Below are positions 19,941 through 27,500 of a stretch of 27,500 nucleotides of DNA, piece after piece. The position numbers and the translations under genes were made by a program. The DNA is taken from positions 42,028 to 69,527 of the forward strand of contig NW_014040288.1 of NCBI RefSeq assembly GCF_001186125.1, written 5' to 3'. The stretch is from Sphaeroforma arctica JP610. Taxonomy: Eukaryota; Opisthokonta; Ichthyosporea; Ichthyophonida. Each line of letters starts with the position of its first letter. Positions within the stretch are counted from its first letter, which is position 1. The notes beneath the pieces are model-generated. The model was not told the origin of the DNA. It ran no database searches and saw nothing but the letters and a program-made list of their open reading frames with translations.

Positions 19941-21983
19941 TAGGATACTTTGTCCACAAGCACAAGAGGCTAAGAAATCTTTCGGTCGGAAACAACACAC
20001 AAACGAGCAAAAACAACTGTTTTGAGATTTATCCACAACAACAAGGTAACCATCAAATCGTAGTAGCATCATATAAACTAGAATACAAAATTTCATTTTA
20101 TTTGGCAGTACACCCAGAACAAGAATCGAAACAGGTTCATCAAATAGTACTCAGAGAACACTAGCTGCTAGGAGAACGAAGTACAAATACTTGAAGGTCA
20201 TGATGAACAATCGTGTGGAAAATATACTAGGCATACAGATCGTACTGGGACAATAAATATTACACATGTGTACCTGTAATGGTATGTGTGGGCCAAAACA
20301 CTCCAACCACATATATGCACACCGATTTCAACAAGATATTCAAACTGAAACAAGTACGTGGAGGTCAGATGAAAATTCTTGTACGAACTTGGTCGCATTT
20401 GTGTAACAACCTTGCTGTGACAGAGACATACGATGCAAACTGCGACTCCACATACAGATGTACTCACAACTTCCGTACACGTCGAGATAACTACCACGTC
20501 GAACAATCTGCAGAAATCTTCGGAAATTCATTGTTATAACAGCATGCGGATGAAATACATGTTGTAAACTAGTCCTTTCGTGAATGCGTTTCTTATGGCT
20601 ACATGCAATTGAAAAAAATAACGAGGAACCAATGAATAGCTATATCTTACATTGACAGCTGCCGAGCATGAAACGTTTTTCGGACTTCTGCGGAAACACT
20701 TTAATGGGACCTAGCTCATGCTTAACAATGCGAAGTCCATGGTCGCTTGAAATATGATCTAGTTTCTTGGCCACAAGGAAACGACTGACAGTAGAGCGAG
20801 ACGTATGAATTTTTTTTAAATCGGAGAAGACGTCAACTTTATGTAGAACTTTGACAATTTTAAATTTGGCAGTACATTCGCTTGCGCTCACACAATTTAG
20901 ACCAAGAAAACATTGAGCTAGTCAACGCGGCGATGTGTTCAAAGTAGTTGCAGTTGAGATCATAATGGTGTACCTTTCTCAGGTAGCCATTATTGTATTA
21001 GATACGTCTATAGGTGGAGTAATTTACCGAACTATCAACGAAAATAAGCACAATTATTTTATAATTCTTTGCAATAAGAATCAACAAACTCGTGGATGCT
21101 GCTACTGCTCTAAAACAACTTGAAGAATATGTTATTCGCAGTTGGGAAGCCGTTGGCAAAACATAATTGCTGATTGTTTGTTTTGGTATAGCACAGATAC
21201 CAGGAATACATAACCATCTCGTTGATATGCCATCCCACTTACTTATGCAGGATTCATAAGATACTGGCTGGATATTAGACAAATTGTTGTCAAACTTAGC
21301 GTAATGCTTGGCGTCTGTTTGTAATAAATATGTTTGCGGTTAAGCATAACGAATTGTTAAGCATAATAAGTAAATATCCGGAAATATATCTTTTACTTGC
21401 CTTATTAACCATGGGTTACTCTGTCAATTTATACCTTAAAAAAATGAGATATATATATAAAATGAGTCATATAAATAAAGAAAGAAAAATCTACTCCGTG
21501 GTGTTATTTAGGGTTTAGGATTAGTCAGGACAATACGGATACGGAGGTCTCAATGTAGTGCATCCACCTTACGGATCAGTATATATGGAAACACTCGGGT
21601 GCGGACATACATTATAATATAATAAGCCTAGCCGTGCAAGTCTGGCTGCAATCCGACAACCCGGATATTGCCGTGGTCCTGGGGCCAGGGCACAAAACTT
21701 GAATAGAGGCATCCTCGCGTATCGCATCTCAAGGTGATGTTGTTCACTGATAGATTGTTACTACCAATACTCGGACGCACAATACATGCGACCGGCGTGT
21801 TCAGTGTGTTGTGTATTACTGGGTGCTGTATGATATACTGTATATTCTGATGGTGATGTGTACTATACTGTGTATAATGCTAATAATTTGTGTTGTGTTG
21901 TGTTGTGCTGTGTATAATGTTGCTGATATATGTAAGGCACAAAACTTTTCACAGTCAACCGATGGGCAAGCCATGAGATACTT
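19941..21983. other. AT-rich region without supported genes
   Basis: Apart from the weak ORF at 20640-20891, no gene is supported. Positions 21800-21930 are TG/TA-rich, with a short TGTGT microsatellite (about 21890-21915). Several ORFs of 60-110 codons lie here, but none has a domain, codon pattern or neighbour that supports it. Confidence 0.4.
20640..20891 (-). CDS. Weak ORF with possible helix-turn-helix
   Basis: An 83-codon frame with a GTG at 20891 stays open about 14 codons further upstream to a TGA. The segment KIVKVLHKVDVFSDLKKIHT followed by SRSTVSRFL resembles a helix-turn-helix of transposase type (as in Tc1/mariner or pogo families). No catalytic domain follows. It may be a small transposase scrap or chance. 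Confidence 0.2.
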   Translation of the reverse strand: MSASECTAKFKIVKVLHKVDVFSDLKKIHTSRSTVSRFLVAKKLDHISSDHGLRIVKHELGPIKVFPQKSEKRFMLGSCQCKI

Positions 21984-22711
21984 AAGTATACACCTCATTA
22001 GAGTTCATTTAAGTATACACCTCATTAGAGTTCATTAAGTATACACCTCATTAGAGTTCATTCAAGTATACACCTCATTAGAGTTCATTCAAGTATACAC
22101 ATCATTAGAGTTCATTCAAGTATACACCTCATTAGAGTTCATTCAAGTATACACCTCATTAGAGTTCATTCAAGTATACACCTCATTAGAGTTCATTCAA
22201 GTATACACATCATTAGAGTTCATTCAAGTATACACCTCATTAGAGTTCATTCAAGTATACACCTCATTAGAGTTCATTCAAGTATACACCTCATTAGAGT
22301 TCATTCAAGTATACACCTCATTAGAGTTCATTCAAGCATACACCTCAATAGAGTTCATTCAAGTATACACCTCATTAGAGTTCATTATAGTATACACCTC
22401 ATTAGAGTTCATTCAAGTATACACCTCATTAGAATTCATTCAAGTATACACCTCATTAGAGTTCATTCAAGTATACACCTCATTAGAGTTAATTCAAGTA
22501 TACACCTCATTAGAGTTCATTTAAGTATACACCTCATTAGAGTTCATTCAAGTATACACCTCATTAGAGTTAATTCAAGTATACACCTCATTAGAGTTCA
22601 TTTAAGTATACACCTCATTAGAGTTCATTCAAGTATACACCTCATTAGAGTTCATTCAAGTATACACCTCATTAGAGTTCATTTAAGTATACACCTCATT
22701 AGAGTTCATCA
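21984..22711 (-). repeat. 27-bp minisatellite, 27 copies, built from the 3' end of the GATA gene
   Basis: Units begin (AAGTATACACCTCATT...) at 21984, 22011, 22037 and then every 27 bp from 22064 to 22685. One unit is 26 bp. On the minus strand each unit reads as a start codon, MNSNEVYT in eight codons, and a stop (TGA or TAA). The first unit is the last eight codons and stop of the GATA gene at 22683. Twenty-four units stay in the gene's reading frame. Variants include ATA in place of the stop in the unit near 22387. The array occupies the region that would be the gene's 3' UTR. Confidence 0.95.
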
Positions 22712-25700
22712 TCGTGTCCCCGTCATCGTCCTGCGGGTGATCCGTCACCCGCGGTTGTTGCGCGCGCTGGTTATGCTGGGCGGGTGGTTGCTGACTCATC
22801 CCTTCCTTCTGCTGCTTGCTCTGGTGACCCGCCTGCTCGTTCCCATTCCCCTGTGCCTGCACCCCCTTCGTCTTCTTCGCTTCTTGGTTGGCCCAGTACC
22901 GTTTCCGGCGCCTCTCGTTCTTCTCTTCCCGATTTTGGAAGTGGTTCTGCCGCAGACCGCACGAGTTGCACAGGATCTCCTTATCAGCACCCGATCGCCA
23001 CTGCGCCGTCTCCGTAGCCCCGCACATCGTACACTGCCGTTGCCCGGAAGTACCGGACAGCTTGCTCATACTCTGCTTCGCCGAGGCATGGCCAGGGCCC
23101 AGCGCCGGCGCGTGTGAGTAGGCCGATATCTGACCCACAGCCTGAGATCCGTGTGCGTAGGGGTACGCACGATTGTCTACACTACCCGAGCTACTTGTCG
23201 AACTGTGGTGTCGCATTTCTTCGCTGTCCATCGGTGCGGCCGGCGCCCGCATTTCGGCCATATACACATCCCCACTCTCGCGTGCGTATATCGGACTGAT
23301 CTTCGGAGACGTGGTATTCGACGACGGCTTCGTCATCAACCGTGGAGACGAGTACGTGTGCAGTCTGCGCGTAGGTCCGAAGCCTCCCGCAGACTCCCTA
23401 CCAGACCCAGCAGGGCCCCTGTGGTCCATTTTCGAGGCCCTGGGTGCGTCCAGATAGTTTCCCATGCTCATATGCTGGTCGATCATCGCATGTGCACCGG
23501 CTACATCTTTAGGCACGTCCTGCACACCCTGGGCTACCATACTCGTGGCTTCGCTGCCCCGAGTGCCGCCCACACCGTTGGCAGACATACGCGGAGGTAC
23601 CAAGAACTTTCTGGGCCCGTTGACTGCCGAGCCAGAGCTAGGCGCATCTCGGCCCACATCCAGGGCACTGCGCACCCGGTAGTTATCCGAAAAGGACCGC
23701 TGCACCCGGGACAGCTCTGGCGAGGCGTGGCGTGACGGCCGCATCTGCGGATGGGGTGATAGCGACGCATTGCGCTTGTCCATGCCCATATCTGTGTCGG
23801 CTGCGGTGTTTGGCATGGTCATGGTCCGGACATGCCGCCCCCCACGATCGTCCTCGCCCATAGACTCACTCTCCATAGCCGGGGCGTTCTGTGTATGGCC
23901 CTCCCGTGTCTCGGCTATACTGGTGCTGCTCACATACTGTTGCTTAGGCTCTGAGCGCTGCAGTGTTTCCTCCGTATGCCACGGGTGAAAGGCCGCCGGC
24001 GTATGTGTACGATGTGTGGGAGCCGACGGGTGCGCGTTCACCTGGGACTGTCCTGGGTCTCCATCACCCCCGCTCATACGCTCATCTATACTGCCGTGCG
24101 CTTCCGCTTGGTCCATATGCCGCTGTTGCGTATAGTGCCTTGCCAGGGTCGAGCGCACACCGGAGTAATGTCCCGATGCACCCCGGACTGAGGATTGCTG
24201 CTGCCAGGACACGGAGCGTGTAGCACGGTCCTGAGGACTGTGTGGGTGTAGGCCCACATAGCTGCGATGGGACTTAGGCGACGCATTGGTTTCCTGGTGA
24301 TTGGCCATGTACTTCTCTGACGCGGTATGCTCCTTCACCGTATCGTCGTTGAGGTACGGCCCCCAGATCTTGGGCGTGGCTTTCATCCCAGCCTCGCCCT
24401 CTCGTTCTGGACCTACATCACCGCTGTTGTGTCTGCTGTCCCTGATATCCTCTCTGCCTTCGTATGAGCTCTGCACACCCATCCCAGGCGAACTTTCCAA
24501 CTGCTGATTAAGGCGTGCGAGCACCTTACCCGTGCCACTCCCAACTATAGTACTGCTGTTATTCGAGCCATACGGGCTACGCAAGTGCGAGGACGATGTA
24601 GTCCTGCGCGTCGGCCCCCCCGCACTAGAACCCGGGTCATACACTCCAGTCTTACGTATGGCCTGGTGTGAATAGTAGCCTCTTTCGGGGTAAACTCTCT
24701 CGCCCTCGTCCCCTTCATGACCCATGCTATTCTGGGCCATAAGCACCTGCTCCGGCCCACCCACACCTCCATACGGGCGCACAGGACCGCTGGACGTGCG
24801 CTGCATGACCATACGCTCACGCTCGCCCTCGTTTTCATCGTACCGAAATTTATTCGCCCCACTGCCATACACACCCTGCTGCGTACTTCCCCAGGCGGGG
24901 CCGTGCTCCCCCACATCCCCGTCCTGCCGAGCTTCGCCTGGCGGGAACGGTTGCCCATACGAGCGGTCGCCACTATACTGTCTCCCGGCCGCCCCGAAGA
25001 ACTCCTGGCGGTCCTGCGGTTCATTGTAGCCAAACTCGGGGTCGCCTCGGCCGTGCCTCGCATAGCCCTGCACCTGTTGAGGAGGTGCATGGGGCTGCTC
25101 CTCGGGGTCTCTATTACTCTGTGAGTGTGTGGTGGCAAACGGATGTCTGACCTTGGCCGCGACCGGGTACAGAGAATCGGACTGTGTCCTGGATGCTCTG
25201 CCCTGCCCTGGCATGCGGTAGGGTATGCTGCTCATGCTGCGGGGGGGCGGGGCACTCCGTACGTTGGTCTCCTGATAATAGCCTGCACCCGTGTCGTCTG
25301 GGGGGTTGCTATGGTTATAGCCCTGACTACCGGTACCCTGGTAGCGCGGGTCACGTTGTTGGGTTGGCATATCAGTAGACGGCCGGAACTGTGGTTGGCC
25401 CTGAGTATAGGCCTCAGTACCTCCGTTGTATGCACCTGAATATCCGGGTTGTGGTCCCCGAGGCCCATCGTACTGTGGGGGCGGGCCGTCTGGTCCCGGT
25501 ACAGGGTATACCCCCATACTAACACACTTGTGACACTGTTGTCTGCGTGCATTGAGATCGGCTATAGTCAGAGGCCTGGGGCAGCTCACACAGCCGTAAC
25601 CCGAGTTCTCCTGCATTGTCACACTCGCATGTCCACCGACATCTCCACTAACACCCCGCTGAATCGTTCGCTCGGGTGGCCCAGCTGTCCTGAATGTATC

Positions 25701-26405
25701 TGCCGGGCGCTCTTGGTCCTGGCCCTTCACACCACTTTCGATGCTCTCTACACGCGCACTCTCCAGCCCACTCGCACTCCTTCGCACGGGGTCTTTGGTA
25801 GTCCCAGAACTTTTCTGTTTGGTTTGAGGTGCGTCCTGGGATTGTCCCTTTTTCTGACTATCATTCTTCTTCTTACCTTGCTTACCCCCGCTCTTACCCT
25901 TCGCGTCATCTCCCTGCGACGTCATTTTTTTACCATTCTTATGCTTTACTCGTGTGAACGTTCGGCGATCACACAGCTTCAGTGGTCGCATAGTACCGTT
26001 CTTGCGTTCGTATATACCACACGCATTGCACAAGACTTGCCCCTCGTTCCCTCGCCGCCACTGTGTAGTCGACGTACCCTTACAATTAGCGCACACCGAC
26101 ACCTCAGAACCACCCTTCTCTTCGTCCTGTGGGACCATAGCCTCGCTACTCTGTTGAGTACCTTGATTATTTACGTACCCTTGACGAAACACCTGTACCG
26201 GGCCTGCATTAACATGGCCGTATCCGTATGGGGCTCCTCCTGCAGGCGCTATGTTGTTGTTGCGCTTGGCATTGTACCGTTGTGGGCCTAAGCTTGCCTG
26301 TGCAAAGTCATTGGTTAGTGTAGACCGCACAGGTGCATGTTCGAACTCATTTGGATCGACCGGCGGACGTAAGCCGGCAGCATGTTGTGTTTTGGGACTT
26401 GCCAT
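22683..26405 (-). CDS. Two-finger GATA-type zinc finger protein, 1240 residues
   Basis: This is the only intact long gene in the window. Finger 1 (residues 105-129, CANC-X17-CNAC) is followed by a basic tail (RRTFTRVKHKNGKK). Finger 2 (residues 1125-1149, CTMC-X17-CNSC) has a basic tail (EEKNERRRKRYW). Both carry the TQW/AQWR core. GATA fingers bind GATA-containing DNA, so a nuclear transcription regulator is likely. A third cysteine cluster, C-X2-C-X15-C-X2-C, lies at residues 272-294. The ~830 residues between it and finger 2 are low-complexity (Gly, Ser, Gln, Pro, His, Arg), probably disordered. The start ATG at 26403-26405 has A at -3 and G at +4, with in-frame TAA and TGA just upstream. 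No intron is needed. GC is much higher than in the flanks. The last eight codons are shared with the adjacent minisatellite. Long antisense ORFs here are shadows. Confidence 0.93.
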   Translation of the reverse strand: MASPKTQHAAGLRPPVDPNEFEHAPVRSTLTNDFAQASLGPQRYNAKRNNNIAPAGGAPYGYGHVNAGPVQVFRQGYVNNQGTQQSSEAMVPQDEEKGGSEVSVCANCKGTSTTQWRRGNEGQVLCNACGIYERKNGTMRPLKLCDRRTFTRVKHKNGKKMTSQGDDAKGKSGGKQGKKKNDSQKKGQSQDAPQTKQKSSGTTKDPVRRSASGLESARVESIESGVKGQDQERPADTFRTAGPPERTIQRGVSGDVGGHASVTMQENSGYGCVSCPRPLTIADLNARRQQCHKCVSMGVYPVPGPDGPPPQYDGPRGPQPGYSGAYNGGTEAYTQGQPQFRPSTDMPTQQRDPRYQGTGSQGYNHSNPPDDTGAGYYQETNVRSAPPPRSMSSIPYRMPGQGRASRTQSDSLYPVAAKVRHPFATTHSQSNRDPEEQPHAPPQQVQGYARHGRGDPEFGYNEPQDRQEFFGAAGRQYSGDRSYGQPFPPGEARQDGDVGEHGPAWGSTQQGVYGSGANKFRYDENEGERERMVMQRTSSGPVRPYGGVGGPEQVLMAQNSMGHEGDEGERVYPERGYYSHQAIRKTGVYDPGSSAGGPTRRTTSSSHLRSPYGSNNSSTIVGSGTGKVLARLNQQLESSPGMGVQSSYEGREDIRDSRHNSGDVGPEREGEAGMKATPKIWGPYLNDDTVKEHTASEKYMANHQETNASPKSHRSYVGLHPHSPQDRATRSVSWQQQSSVRGASGHYSGVRSTLARHYTQQRHMDQAEAHGSIDERMSGGDGDPGQSQVNAHPSAPTHRTHTPAAFHPWHTEETLQRSEPKQQYVSSTSIAETREGHTQNAPAMESESMGEDDRGGRHVRTMTMPNTAADTDMGMDKRNASLSPHPQMRPSRHASPELSRVQRSFSDNYRVRSALDVGRDAPSSGSAVNGPRKFLVPPRMSANGVGGTRGSEATSMVAQGVQDVPKDVAGAHAMIDQHMSMGNYLDAPRASKMDHRGPAGSGRESAGGFGPTRRLHTYSSPRLMTKPSSNTTSPKISPIYARESGDVYMAEMRAPAAPMDSEEMRHHSSTSSSGSVDNRAYPYAHGSQAVGQISAYSHAPALGPGHASAKQSMSKLSGTSGQRQCTMCGATETAQWRSGADKEILCNSCGLRQNHFQNREEKNERRRKRYWANQEAKKTKGVQAQGNGNEQAGHQSKQQKEGMSQQPPAQHNQRAQQPRVTDHPQDDDGDTMMNSNEVYT

Positions 26406-26448
26406 GCTTACTTATCATAAGTGAAAGAGAGTGTAAGACCGAGTTACT

Positions 26449-26457
26449 ATATTATAT
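26449..26457 (-). promoter_or_regulatory. TATA-like motif upstream of the GATA gene
   Basis: On the minus strand TATAATATA lies about 45 bases before the ATG. Position and sequence allow a core promoter element, but such AT words are common in this window and no transcription start is known. Confidence 0.25.
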
Positions 26458-27500
26458 TGCAGCTGTGATACTGTGGTGTCTTGCGTGCAATGCTTTACAT
26501 TTGTGCTGTGCGTACGAGGTGATGGCTACAAGCCTATGAAACACCTCTGGAACTCGCACGGATGTAGAACGGGATCCCAACCGCCCAAATCAGCTCAGCA
26601 GAATCACAACTGAATAACAGCAAGCTACTTAATATGAGTATAACTGTACAGATGGTATACAATAACTACGGCCGAGCCAGCTACGACCTACAACACTACA
26701 ACTGCAAACAATACGTCTAACTGCAAACGATACGTCATGTATGATGTATCCTGTGTAGGGTACTTCAATATTCCTATACTTCGCATGAAAGTATCGTTAC
26801 ATATGTATAAATATGTGTAATAATATTATTGTAAAATAAAATAAAAAGGATCTATACCGTTGTTCACAGTGTTGTATTTACCATTTTACGGTTTTGACCA
26901 GGCAGTGGCACCGGCTTGTTTCGGGTTGTGATATTTTTTTAAAACTTCTTTATTTATTTTGGCTTTTTTTTGGTGGGGGGGGGGGGGGGGTTTTTGGTTT
27001 TTTCATAGCCTCCTAAATTAAAACTTTTTTTTGGGGGAAGTATGTATTTTGTTTTCCTTTTCAGGGTGGTTTTGGTATTTGATTTTGAATGTTTTATTTT
27101 ATATATTTTAGGTCCATCGAGCCAATCCGCGAGTCACTGACTGGACTGTCTGAGGTCACCACATAAAATATTCTTTCTTCCTAATTATAATCTATTTCAA
27201 AACAAATATTAATTAAAAACCTAATGTGACCCACTCAACAAGTCAACGACTGGTTTTTCCCCGATCCCACGGATCCACGGTGGCACAGTCCCATGTCCCA
27301 CACTTGTTGCGTTGAAGCGTATAAACGCTGAATAAATTTACGTTAATGCCATAACGGTCCTATATGTGTCTCTATAGGTGCAATATCGGAGCCCTGACGT
27401 CCAAAGGTTTCACTCTCTAAGTCCAGGAGGCTGTTCGTCTATGGAAGAATTCCCCCCAGTTTTTTGACCCGTATAGGTCGAATAAAAAACGCGTTTACGT
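26458..27500. other. AT-rich region with T/G low-complexity and poly-G tract
   Basis: No gene is supported. Positions 26930-27060 are almost entirely T and G, with an uninterrupted run of 16 G at 26975-26990 flanked by T runs. The remainder (27100-27500) is AT-rich without recognisable features. The upstream regulatory region of the GATA gene must lie in the first few hundred bases. Confidence 0.5.

Noticed and set aside
19829-20164. 111-codon plus-strand ORF
   Set aside because: Its first third is translated minisatellite and the rest has no recognisable feature.
21984-22711. Repeat array as a CRISPR
   Set aside because: Units are contiguous 27-mers with no unique spacers, and the setting is eukaryotic.
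25449-26291. 280-codon plus-strand ORF (and several others at 22737-26539)
   Set aside because: They lie antisense to the GATA gene, whose zinc fingers, start context and composition are convincing. The plus-strand products are Leu/Arg/Cys/Pro-rich with no domain, as expected for shadows of a GC-rich gene.

Overview
This window is eukaryotic and rich in repeats. It has one long intact protein-coding gene and a large amount of decayed retrotransposon and tandem-repeat DNA. I see no operons, rRNA, tRNA or CRISPR array. The intact gene (22683-26405, minus strand) encodes a 1240-residue protein with two GATA-type zinc fingers of the C-X2-C-X17-C-X2-C class. That spacing is typical of fungal and animal GATA factors; plant fingers usually have X18. 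With Ty3/Gypsy-type retrotransposons and AT-rich intergenic DNA, this suggests a fungus or a unicellular relative of animals or fungi. The sequence alone does not fix the species.

Layout. Positions 1-6007 hold a broken Ty3/Gypsy-like pol on the minus strand. In coding order it has reverse transcriptase (about 5340-5870), RNase H followed by an unusual NPPW methyltransferase-like segment (5335-4361), then zinc-binding and DDE integrase domains and a chromodomain-like tail (2772-841). A possible 3' LTR lies at 1-764. Between RNase H and integrase sits a three-copy 427-bp tandem array (2970-4243) flanked by AGTAC on both sides. It shares sequence blocks with the possible LTR. A second, unidentified broken coding region (7018-6024) follows, and beside it an inverted copy (7027-7348) of a repeat found again as a perfect-register tandem pair at 15239-15976.

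Positions 7349-9700 are A-rich without genes. Positions 9808-11526 are a plus-strand Gag plus retropepsin (DSGA) remnant. It ends abruptly against a minus-strand Gag-like basic/coiled-coil ORF (12166-11528), and degraded coding-like sequence continues to about 13.66 kb. From 13.7 to 16.4 kb there are LTR-like fragments, foldbacks and dyad-repeat arrays.

Positions 16.4-22 kb carry few genes. There is one apparent minus-strand pseudogene (about 18530-17415) broken by stops and by a perfect 107-bp tandem duplication, plus several minisatellites. A 27-copy, 27-bp minisatellite (21984-22711) runs into the 3' end of the GATA gene. Its unit is the gene's last eight codons plus a stop. After the GATA gene the window ends in AT-rich DNA with a suspicious poly-G tract.

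The transposon reading frames are long but broken by isolated stop codons, most of them one C-to-T or G-to-A change away from Gln, Arg or Trp codons. Nothing except the GATA gene looks capable of making a full-length product.
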